DNA from: Tetrapyrgos nigripes
Lineage: Eukaryota > Basidiomycota > Agaricomycetes > Agaricales > Campanellaceae
Direction of reading: 5' to 3'
Assembly (NCBI GenBank): GCA_013368315.1
Contig: JAACJM010000039.1
Location: 310,001 to 374,000, forward strand
DNA: 64,000 bases
Shown here: positions 28,712 through 38,156 of the stretch, piece after piece
How positions within the stretch are numbered: the first letter of the stretch is position 1
Layout: each line of letters opens with the position of its first letter
Notes under the pieces: model-generated
The model's database searches: none
Told to the model about the DNA's origin: nothing
What the model saw: only the letters and a program-made list of their open reading frames with translations
Position numbers and translations under genes: made by a program

Positions 28712-29330
28712 CTAGACAAGAACCTGCCTGCCGTTGAATTCGAAAGTGTACACTACTCCAGCCCGCTCAGTGCTTTTAAGCCATCCATCTCGCGCAGCAG
28801 TACCAGTACTTGTTGACGGCTGAACACCAGCGATTCGATATCGTGCATATCTAAACTCACCTAGGAACATCCCCATGAGTAGATTGGGCATAACATACGC
28901 ATGGAGTTTGATACAGAACATCTTGCCAGTGTCTCTATTCCTCAAGATCACAGGCATGATGGTGCTCCCTATGGATTTTTGAGAGCTTCCCATAACACTG
29001 AAGCGGACGTCAGCCCTGTCCTCAGTTCTCAATGGAGGTCGGTGAGCCTCTGGAATGGATTCATAGAGCTCCTGATATTGAAATCTCACTCAGTAGACTC
29101 GAATAGGCCTAGGAAGATAGGACATCCCTGTTGCACAAAGCTACCAACACCGTTAGCCATACAAATTGCGAAGCTTCCGTCCGTGGACGGCGAATGATGC
29201 TCCAAGTAGCCATTGAACGAGGCCAAGTCACCCATAATGTCGATTGAAGGCTCTGTTTCCCAACAGCCACGAAATGTCTCGTCGTACAGGACAGGAACGA
29301 CAGCATAGGCTGGAGGATCGCTGGAGCTCA
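28712..29330 (-). CDS. Unknown small protein family, copy 1
   Basis: Function not recognised. Starting at the ATG at 29330, exon 1 contains VPVLYDETFRGCWE and LEHHSPSTDGSFAICMANG. Exon 2 (from 29071) contains ELYESIPEAHRPPLRTED, SGKM-type DTGKMFCIKLHAYVMP and ends FEFNGRQVLV. A second copy on the same strand 1 kb away shares these blocks in the same order. In copy 2 the intron begins CAG|GTATTT. Here the aligned position (29127-29126) reads GG instead of GT, so the normal donor is lost. An in-frame GT 12 nt upstream (GTGCAA) could serve, dropping four residues. No signal peptide, TM segment or known domain is visible. Confidence 0.55.
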
Positions 29331-29533
29331 TGGTCAAACGCGAAAAAAAAGTTTAGGTACAGTGCTGGTATGACGCAACAGAAAAGTCCTAGTAGACTCA
29401 AGCTACATAGCAGGCTAGCTTACTACAAGTTGAAAATCGCGTCGTTTATTCGGATTCCTTCCTCCTTGTTCTACTGTAAACTGGTGGTAACTACAGGAAG
29501 ACTCTAGGACAACAACTTAAGCCTGTGGCTTAG

Positions 29534-30092
29534 TATACCTTCTCTGACGGGTTTACTGTTCCTCCGGGAACTATCTTATCGGCTGCCCCTACAACATTAG
29601 CCTGGAATCCAAGCGTCTGTCCTGTAGGGACTCAGGATGCTTAGATTCCAGACTACTACAGCATATTGACCCTGACCTCTACGACGACTCAGAAACGTTT
29701 CACGGCTTCCGCTCCTTCAAACTCCGTTGGCGTGCAACATCTAGTCACGGTCAGACCGTCACCGTCACCGTACGTCTTCAGTTCAGACTCGGACGAAATT
29801 CAAGTACCGCCTGACAAGTCTCGGTCCCGCCTTCCTATCTTTTGGAGGTGGACGACATGCATGGTATGATTTAAATAAATCACTGCCGCTTGTGTCGGGC
29901 AAGTTATTGAGACTTCCGCATAGCCCACGGCGGAAGTTCCTAGCCTCACTAGAAATCAAACTCTTGACGTATCTTATACTCAACTATGATGTTCGCATGA
30001 AGGAGGGTGCCAAGCCCGGCGATTTTTGGTTTGGATCTGTCTGTGTTCCGTCTCGAAGTGCAAAAGTCTTGTTTAGGCAGAGGAAGGAGTGA
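29534..30092 (+). pseudogene. Cytochrome P450 C-terminal relic
   Basis: Only the last third of a P450 is left. YTFSDGFTVPPGT matches the segment before the meander, DPDLYDDSETFHGFRSFKLR the meander, and FGGGRHAC followed by PRRKFLASLEIKLL the heme-binding loop (Cys ligand kept). The end is VPSRSAKVLFRQRKE. The heme loop is split by an intron (GTATGA near 29870 to CATAG near 29925). The usual CPGR reads CPRR. Frames change several times between 29600 and 29800, and no upstream P450 sequence (I-helix, EXXR) is present. It is a truncated, decayed gene lying between the two copies of the unknown family on the other strand. Confidence 0.78.
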
Positions 30093-30295
30093 TGACTTTC
30101 GGTTTCTACGGGGATATACCAAGTGTCATGACGGTTCCATTGGTCCGTGCTCCCAAAGAGTTCACATAATACATCGCATTTTTACATGTTCGACGGATTT
30201 GTACTCGACTTCTCTTTCATCTGAAACGGAATGCGCTTCCGGAGACTAGTGCTCACGGTGAAACTTCCGGGCAATAAGCGACTCGAGGTCATCTT

Positions 30296-30925
30296 CTAAG
30301 AGCCTACACGGACCTTGGTGCCGTTGAGGTTCAGGTAGAAGATCTGACCATCAGAGTCCGAAGTATGTCCCTCGAGCCATTTCCGCCGGAATGCAGTACT
30401 AGTTCCTATAAGCATTTGTTTCAACCATGAGAACAACACTTCGTCTATTGCGCTATCTAGCTCACCGATGGACATACTCATGAGCAGCTTGGGCATAACA
30501 TATGTACGCATGGAGCTTGATACAGAACATCTTGCCAGTGTCTATATTTTTGAGGACAACGGGCATGATGTTACTGCCGAAGGGCTTCTGAGAGCCTCCC
30601 ATAAGGACAAACTCGACATCATTCTTATCCTCAGTGTTCAAAGGAGGACGGTGAGCTTCTGGAATGGATTCGTAGAGCTCCTGAGGTGGCCTCATTTAAT
30701 CAACAACCAGGGAGCGGATAGTTCGAAAAATACCTGTTTCACAAAGTTTCCAATACCTCTAGCCATACAGATCGCGAAGCTCCCGTCCGTGGACGGCGAA
30801 TGATGCTCCAGGTGACCTTAGAAGGAGGGGACCTGGCCCATACTTGCAATTGATGGGCTCATCTCCCAATGGCCTCGGTGCGTGTCATCGTAGAGAACAG
30901 GAATGGGAGCTGGAGAGGCGGTCAT
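30296..30925 (-). pseudogene. Unknown small protein family, copy 2 (broken)
   Basis: This is the paralogue of the gene at 28.7-29.3 kb: PIPVLYDDTHRGHWE, LEHHSPSTDGSFAICMARG, ELYESIPEAHRPPLNTED, DTGKMFCIKLHAY, MPKLLMSM and the end LNGTKVRVGS. Two lesions are certain from comparison. First, TAA (30818-30820, minus strand) stands where copy 1 has AAT. Second, about four extra bases at 30497-30504 (GCGTACATATG against GCGTATG) break the frame in LHAYVMP. The intron donor is normal here (GTATTT). A TATA box lies 60 bp upstream, so the locus may still be transcribed. Confidence 0.7.
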
Positions 30926-31291
30926 GACTCATACTAGTCAGTAATCGAGGGTTGAAAAAACAAAAGAACTGGCTCTGCCACTTATATACCCTAGCCTGTC
31001 GGAACAGCTGCGAGACGTTTTGTCCTTGGACAAGACCCTGGTTTCAGACCTATTTCATATCATACACACATACAACAGGCTGCTGTGCTAAGAATTTACA
31101 AGTGTACACACGGTGAGATCCAGATTGAGTGTCTCCAAACGAGAAAAACAAACAAAGACATTCCCTCTTGGAAGAAGAGAAGACTATCGCGGACCTTAGT
31201 CCTCACGGTCAGATTCTGCCACATATCTGCAGCATATCATCGGTTCTATATGCCACCACCACCACTGAAAAGCAATACAGATCAATAAAGG
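30926..31291. other. Spacer between copy 2 and the Ser/Arg-rich gene
   Basis: Holds the copy 2 TATA box and the 3' UTR of the next gene. No other structure is seen. Confidence 0.35.
30982..30988 (-). promoter_or_regulatory. TATA box of unknown-family copy 2
   Basis: TATATAA on the minus strand, about 57 bp before the copy 2 ATG. Confidence 0.45.
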
Positions 31292-32531
31292 TCAAACATA
31301 GGACAAGACATCAGCGCGTACATGTCGGTTTAATAACCTCCCTGGCCATGTCCCAAAAACCTTCTCAATCTCCTGATTGAGTCTAGCTTCATAAGTATCC
31401 GGGCCCCAACCATTGTCACTGTCGTATCTCCCATCATGGGAATCATAACTCCCTCCTCCACTAGAGTTTGAACCCGAGCTGGGAAACCTGCGAGCCCTGT
31501 AAGACCTGTACCCTCTGCCAAGTAGTGGTGACACTTCAGAGTGCACATCAGGGTCTCTGGAAGAGTTCTGGGGAATGGACTGAGCTCTGGGAACATAAGA
31601 CCATGTTTCCGGGTCATATACCAGTATGACTCTCTTCCCTTTCCCTGATTCATTCGCAGGCTGCGTCTTCTGTTGTTTGGCCGCTTTCTGCTGTCCAACG
31701 AACATCTGCACTCTCCTCCCTAAAGGACCCCATTTTGACGGTCTCCCACTGGAATTTTCCTCATCTTCTCTGAACCTAATTGGTGCAGATATTGAAGAGG
31801 ATACGGAATTGGATCTAGACGTGGCTCCCGTGGAGGAGTCCCTCGGCGAATCTGCACCCGAAGGCAAGATTCCGCCCCAGTCAGGCGAAAGTGAAGTGAG
31901 AGAACGTAGATGCGCTCTGGAAGTGGCGATATCAGAAGCTGAACCGGCATCGCTAGAACTTCGACGGGCGTGGCGTGCGTGATTTTTGCCAACACCTGAG
32001 GTTATGCGTACGCGAGAGCGAAAGCGTATGGTCCGATGTGGACGTAGAATTGGGGAACTGGTGACAGTTTGTTCCGGATCATTAGCGCTGGCGTTATTGC
32101 CATTCGTGGTAGCTTGCGGAAAGACCTCTGGTTGGAGAACGTGAGTGATGTTCCTCCCTGAGTCGGGGTCACATTGTGTAGCGACCAGTAGGGAAGAGGC
32201 CTTGATTTGGTCGACTGAGAGGTCGTCAAAATGATTTTGGGGTATGGAAACGGTGGCAATGGTTTCTGCAGCGTCCTGGACAGAGGGTTCTGTTATCGTT
32301 ATTCCGTTATTCGATTCATTGTCGAGTTCTGAGGTGGTATACACAGTGTCTCCGAGAGATAGGGAGCATGGAGAATGGACTTGAGTATCTACCTCGCCTA
32401 AAAGAAATCAGGGCACAATGAGGACCTATCCAAGTCTAAAATGAAAGGCGCACCAGCATCCAGAGTTTTCGCTAAGTGATTGGGTTGACCGACAACCGTA
32501 ATGTCAACCGAACCGGCGGAGTCTGCCATCA
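31292..32531 (-). CDS. Hypothetical Ser/Arg-rich protein
   Basis: No family recognised. Two exons: from the ATG at 32531 (MMADSAGSVDITVVGQPNHL) to about 32452, then from about 32395 to the stop. A GTGCGC..TTTTAG intron between them joins LDAG to EVDTQVHSP in frame. The protein (~400 aa) is mostly disordered and rich in Ser, Arg, Asp and Gly. More ordered-looking segments are KWGPLGRRVQMFVGQQKA, RVILVYDPETWSYVPRA and, at the end, EIEKVFGTWPGRLLNRHVR. There is no signal peptide or TM segment. A nuclear or cytosolic scaffold role is only a guess from composition. Confidence 0.65.
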
Positions 32532-32785
32532 TGCGCTTACCGCCAAACTCCTTCCGTACCAAAACTAGCTGTGACACACTTTTGACCAATTAATTATAAT
32601 GCAGGCACGTAGGACTAGCAGAGGAAGTCCAACATGAAGGAGTGGAGTAGAAGAACTTCTGAATTGTAGGCCTTTACTGTAAAACCAGGAACACTATTGA
32701 CATCGCCACTGCATCACATGTACTAGAGCGGCACCCTGGCGACATCTCCGTCACCAATTCGAGCTTATCATTATTCTAGACTAGT

Positions 32786-34898
32786 CTACGCCCTCGGACG
32801 GGCCAGAATTTTGTCCATGGCTTGCTGCACAACCGACGGAGTGAATTTAGGAATAACCAAACCTTCCTCCGCAATCACCTCTGTGCATCTCACTCCGAGC
32901 GTCTGTTTAAGCGTAAAGTAAGATTGAGAACGATTGCAGTTAACTGAGAACCAAAAAAAACGAACCGTAAGCTTCTTGACATCAACAGCAACGGTACCTC
33001 CTCTAAGGTACACCAAATCTGTGATGAAAGCAGATATTGGATACATCGTGTTGGCGTTTCCCAATCCTCCGTAGGACGGGGCTTGGTATTGCGAGTTGAG
33101 CGTATTCACTAAGGCTCTGGATTGAGGAGATCCTTCATTCGAGGGCGATAAATGCTATCTGATGGACGCTCACTGTATATAGTCAACAGCCGTGTATCCA
33201 TCTGTCTCTCTATCGTTTTGCGAATTTACTGTAGGAAGTGAGCTTGACGAATGGGAGGTAATGATAGTATCACTCACGTAGCAGCACTTTGGCTTTGAGG
33301 GTGTGAGAACGAGCAATGGCTGATGCAACACTGCGGAAGGCTAAACACGGAATGATGCTACGGTTGTATTAGAATCTGCTAATCCAAATAAATCTCGGGA
33401 CACACCTTGTCCATAAGGACCCACAAGAATACACTAGCACATCATTTGTGTTCAGGCTGGCAATGTAATCTGGATTCGGTTTTGGGTGAATTTCCATCCC
33501 ATACGCATTAATGTAGAACAATCCTAAGGCGAGTACCAGTCAGTTAATCAATGTAAACAGCGATGAATAGAACCAACTCGAGATCCGGGCGCTCAAAGGC
33601 TGATATTCGTCCCTTTTCTCTGGTTCGAACATCACATTTCTCGGGTTCTGCCTCCTCAACCCCATACTACTATCCATACCATCTATCTCTTCCAGAGGTG
33701 ACAGTTCGGCCGAGTTGCTCAAATGGATGGAAGGGATTTCACTCGTTACCATTGGAACAGGATGTGATATCTCGCACTGTCCTACTAGACGTCCGCCATT
33801 TTCCTACAGCATACATACCGTCAATCAGTGAAATGACCATAACGCAGAACGATTTCGAGCAGATGCATGTTGACGACTGATACCAAGATCCCGTTATTGG
33901 TACACTCACAAGGTCAGCGGCAATGGTGACAGTATGATTTGTTACGACGACTGGTAATATATTGGCTTGACTGTTCGTGATGGAGGAGAACAAGAAGATG
34001 GCTGACGGCAAAGATCGGAAGAAGCCTTGCGCAGCTGCGATGAAATAGTTCCCGATGCTGCAGGAGGATAAGAAATTGAGTCAGCTGCGAAAAGATCAAA
34101 AACGGACCACAAACTGACTGACCTGCCGTTGACAAACGTAAAGTTCTTGTGCGCGCGTTTCAAGAGTTCGCTCTCAAAATAGACCAAGAATCCTGAGGGA
34201 CGTAGTCAATTGATGTTTAGTTCCGTAGAACATGATGCCTTGGTACCCCGTATAGTCTCTTTGCCTGTTTTTTAAGTATAAGCAAGCAGAAAACAAATGA
34301 CGGGCACGTTCTCTTACGGTCAGTGGGTATACCTTCCCAAAGTGAGCTCCTTCCTTCAACAATTGATCTCCATTCCTCGCGTGCTTCTTGCTCAGAATAG
34401 TGAGTGGGAAGTCTGTGAGCCAGGAGCTTACGAATGGCATCTAACGGTGACTTGGGCGGTGCTGGAGGGATCAGACGGACAAGTCTAGATCTAATATCAC
34501 CTTCAAGCAACCAGTCAGAAGCAAAACAAAAGACCGGATGAGATTAGCTGCGCACCAATAGATGGTCCTCCGAGGACACGTATTATCTCGCTTGAAGAGC
34601 CTCCGTCGTCAGAGACAGGTAATACGTAGCAAGCATTCTCGAATGCGGCGCATAATATCGCGTTACCACCTGTTCCGCCAGAGATAACGACGAAAGAGTG
34701 CCTGGATTTAGGTGACTTTGGAGAGCTCTCTTGCTGTGAATGCTGCTCAAGAATTTGCGTGTGTATTACAGGAGGTTTGGGTCGTGCTGTAGCAGGTCCA
34801 GCGCTCTGGATTGGTAAATCAAAAACTGATGAGCCTGGACTTGCGGTTTGGATGGACAAGGCCTCGGAAGGTCTTGCGTCTTTGGAAAGAGGGAGCAT
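32786..34898 (-). CDS. CofD/UPF0052-family protein
   Basis: This family includes bacterial YvcK and archaeal CofD (2-phospho-L-lactate transferase), and fungi have single-copy members such as yeast YNL011C. The mark is a nucleotide-binding loop near residue 75, VVISGGTGGNAIL, followed by VSDDGGSSSEIIRVLGGPS. Further blocks are DIRSRLVRLIP, KNFTFVNGSIGNYF, ANILPVVVTNHTVTIAADL, NDVLVYSCGSLWTSIIPCL and YLRGGTVAVDVKKL. About eight exons with short introns are needed. The first in-frame ATG is 34898. The bacterial relatives act in carbon and cell-wall control; the fungal role is not settled, so no reaction is assigned. The gene is divergent with the DUF7704-type gene, only ~160 bp between start codons. 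Confidence 0.82.
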
Positions 34899-34983
34899 AG
34901 TCGTTCTCAGGATATCCAAGAAGTGAAGGGTGTTCGAGTCATTAAATATGCTGTAGAGTACCGAGTCGTGGTCAGAGTTATCC

Positions 34984-34990
34984 TATATAA
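34984..34990 (+). promoter_or_regulatory. TATA box in a short divergent promoter
   Basis: TATATAA, 70 bp before the ATG of the DUF7704-type gene, inside the ~160-bp spacer shared with the CofD-like gene on the other strand. Confidence 0.5.
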
Positions 34991-35059
34991 CGCGGCAATA
35001 GGTTTACCACCGAAGTTACTCCGCTTCTTTACGCTCAACCACCAGCATCTCAGTTCACC

Positions 35060-35938
35060 ATGTCCGAGGACTTTGCTGCTTTACCAGGCTTTTACAAGCT
35101 TATTTTTCTCCACCTTGAACCCAGTTAGTCGTCATGAAGCTGATACTTACTAGTACTTACCAACAATCCATCCTAGTATCCACTATGTCGCCCGCGTTGC
35201 TAATTTGGTTCTGGCCCGGCGCGAGCTGGTTCCATCACGGTCTTATTCCTAGCTCTTCTGCGACTCCTCCTTCTGGTTTCTTGGATGAACGCACAAACTT
35301 GGCAGTATGGCAGCTCGGCGGCTGTTCGTATAATTTTACTCCTCTCATTCGTCGCCAATGATCTAAGTATCCGAAATCATCATCAGGCTACATGCTTCTC
35401 GGACTGATCTCTTCCATCGTCTTCAGAGCAATCAGAGACACGCTGCGCAGTGATCCCGTCGCTCAGGAGAGGATACTGGGTGCTGCGCTGACGGCACTGG
35501 CTATTGCAGATGTGGGTCTTTCACGCTGTTCCTCTTCCGTTGCTATTTTCTGACGAGCCAACAACTACATCCAACCCGTCTACTTCCCCGTCGTTAATCC
35601 AACTTATACATAGGTTTTCCAGTGAGTACTTGCATGGCCTATTTCTGTCATGGTCTACATCTGATCCCAGTGATGCACTACGTATGTGCGCAGTATAATC
35701 GCTACTTTTATAGGTCTACCTCCCGATCTGCGATATGCAGTGGCGGAATGGAATGCTACAACTCATGGCAACATCACAATCACCACCTTCCTCTTTGTCT
35801 CAAGGTATGTTCTCATAATTCTGGTAGTTGTTTCTTCATTTAACTTTTCGGTTATGTCAAAGATGTGCGTGGTTTTTGGGTATAGGTCGTCGTCGTTACT
35901 GGTATGGTCAGACGGAATCGATCAGGAAGAGGCAATGA
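35060..35938 (+). CDS. Small membrane protein, DUF7704-type
   Basis: A 176-residue protein with about four hydrophobic segments. Recognisable family blocks are LPGFYKLIFLHLEP, FWPGASWFHHGLIP, DERTNLAVWQLGGCYMLLGL, DPVAQERILGAALTALAIAD, GLPPDLRYAVAEWNATTHGN and the end RRRYWYGQTESIRKRQ. Six exons (35060-35123, 35177-35323, 35387-35511, 35614-35621, 35694-35804, 35863-35938) sum exactly to 177 codons. The fourth exon is only 8 nt and completes ADVFHIIATFIGL. Family function is unknown; an integral membrane location is likely. The family name is from memory of typical fungal members. Confidence 0.78.
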
Positions 35939-36514
35939 GCTGCACTAAGTGGAGTTCCCGCTCGGATTTCTTATTTCAGATTCGTTTCAGCGAGCGATTG
36001 GTGTTACATTCTCTTTAGGTACTTATAGTACAGGAACTGGACAATATCAAGGGACCCCGGTTAGAATACTACAGAGGGTCCGCATCTTGTAAAACACGAA
36101 GGGTGGTCTACATTGTCAAACGCAATGGAATGTATGGACCACAGTTGGACCATAGTGCTGTTGGTTTGGCTAGCGGCTGCACAGCTATGATCTGCCACTG
36201 GCATTGTTCCCGACTGTAACTACATGTCAATAACTAAGATCTGTCAATTTTGGCAAAAGCAAATATGTATGTAAAAGAGTGTGCTGCATTACGCAGAAAA
36301 GGTTGTCCGGAAGTCGAGACCGTGCTCCTGCTCCGAGGATAAATATCAATCCTAGTCTGCAAGTACGCAAGTCAATTTAAGTCTCAGGTGTCCAAGAGAA
36401 GCCACACTCACAAACACATGATTCCGATGTCCTTCAAGTCTTCAATCATCACGACGAGGTAAGAATCAACACTGTACACTGGTGACCGCCAATCATCAGG
36501 ACGGAGTCCAAGTT
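35939..36514. other. Convergent spacer
   Basis: About 575 bp between two 3' ends. No gene, repeat or RNA is seen. Confidence 0.4.
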
Positions 36515-37803
36515 TCAGTTGTTCCTGACAACAAACCGCCTCGCAGGGGGAGGGGGTGTCACTGGACGATACCGCTGACTTTCCGTGGCATTGTCATCGT
36601 AATAGCTAGAAAGCTCCTCCGACATGTCAGGCGGTGCCATAGGCGCGATATCTCGAGTCGCGTCATGGGTCTCTTGCTGCCATCTGTGAACGCGATTAAT
36701 ACCCTGGCTGGGTTCGACAAACCAAGGCGATGACGGAGGGATTTGAGACTCGGACATGTAATTGGGAGCAGGAGGGCCTGTATGACCTCTGGAAGAAGCG
36801 TCGATTTGGAAAGATCCCGCAGCCTGGTGTGTTCGAACGGGTCGGGCGGTGGAGAGCAGGGAGAGGGATGGGGCCTTGATACTTGGGAGAGTCAGTGACT
36901 TCCATCGACTTGGCTGCTTCTGAGTGTTCTGAATCTGAGGTTGGTGACTCGGCGTCAGCTGATTGTTGGCTACGTCGGATATAGAGCAGATATCCTAGTC
37001 CTACAAGGGGGATCACGGCTAGTGATCCAAGGACTGAGCCAACTATGACACCAGCTTGCGGCTTGGAACTAGATGTAGGCTGATCCTGATACCTGAGATG
37101 CTGGTATGGTAAAAGTAGAATCTCTGGAGCTGGAGAGAACTTACGTTACGATAATACTGTCAAGGAACAAGTCAGATACAGATTGTGCGCTGGGTCACCA
37201 TTCTGTATAACGAGCGAGTGTTGTGTCATAGAGAGACTAGTGTTGGCAAAGACAATCTGCTTCTCTGATGAGCTGGTGGAGGCGATTGGCGATCGCTGAC
37301 CGACGAAAGCGCCATCCAAATGAAAGCTCATATTGCTGGATGTGCTGAAGTTGTCCTTTCAACACTGACGAAGTCTTACGCGCAGAGAACACTGGAAACG
37401 TACCCAGGGACAATGATGCAATATACATAGACTGCCGTACCTGTGCATATCCAACAATTCAAGGTCACAACAGAGAAGTCGAGCTTCCACAAAGTTTGGC
37501 GTACCGTTGAAGAACAAGGTAGCAGTCGGGACATTGAGAGGCGAATTTGGCTGGACATTGGGGTCAGTCTATCAAATCCGATCCTCTGCCACAGGAGTGT
37601 ATATCACTCACATTGTAGTGAGACTCATGCCAGCTGACATTCCCGCTGAGTCTTGGTGTCCAGGCGTCTTTAGGTGTGAAGGTTATGGACACGATGTCGG
37701 TATCATTGCTGGCGTCGTCGATTGTAATGTTGTTCAAGCCAGCCAAGCACGAGCCAGAGAGAGAAATGAAAGTTAAAAGAAGGACTAGTAGACGCAGAAT
37801 CAT
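36515..37803 (-). CDS. Secreted-type single-pass membrane protein
   Basis: The start at 37803 gives a signal peptide (MILRLLVLLLTFISLSGSCLA). The ectodomain follows: NNITIDDASNDTDIVSITF, GTAVYVYCIIVPG, LSFHLDGAFVGQ, FANTSLSMTQHSLVIQ, with several N-glycosylation sites (NIT, NDT, NVS, NTS). Then comes one TM helix (GVIVGSVLGSLAVIPLVGLG, YLLYIRR) and a Ser/Pro-rich tail ending TPPPPARRFVVRNN. This layout (small beta-rich ectodomain, TM, disordered tail) is common among uncharacterised agaric membrane proteins. The frame changes once near 36882-36887 by one extra base; without the change, translation would end earlier at ...TQPGY. At least four introns. Ligand and role unknown. Confidence 0.68.
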
Positions 37804-38156
37804 AAGAGATCTAGCAAACACGACCGGCGGGTGTCACTTCGAGGACGCCTCCAGTATGCACAAGGTGCCCACTGCGGAAGTGTGAATAACAAGTGGGGAA
37901 AATGATCAGAACCATTGCGAAGAAACCCGATATATAAACGACCAAATTTGTACATATCATCAGTCTGGATCAAACAGCTTACTGACAAAGGGTTTGAATT
38001 CAATACCATGATGGGCGTTTTGCCTGGCGACCCACGTGGTCCTCTTTCTTTATCAGAATCCGATTACCAAATTTGATCATTTCCTCCATTTTCGATTACT
38101 TTTACGGTTATCTTCTCTCCTTCCTCAGTAAAGACTGGTCTCCAGGCTAGAATTCG
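37804..38156. other. Divergent promoter region
   Basis: Spacer between the membrane-protein gene (-) and the GCN20-type gene (+). A near-palindromic TATATA box lies at about 37931-37939 and could serve either side. No gene is seen. Confidence 0.4.
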
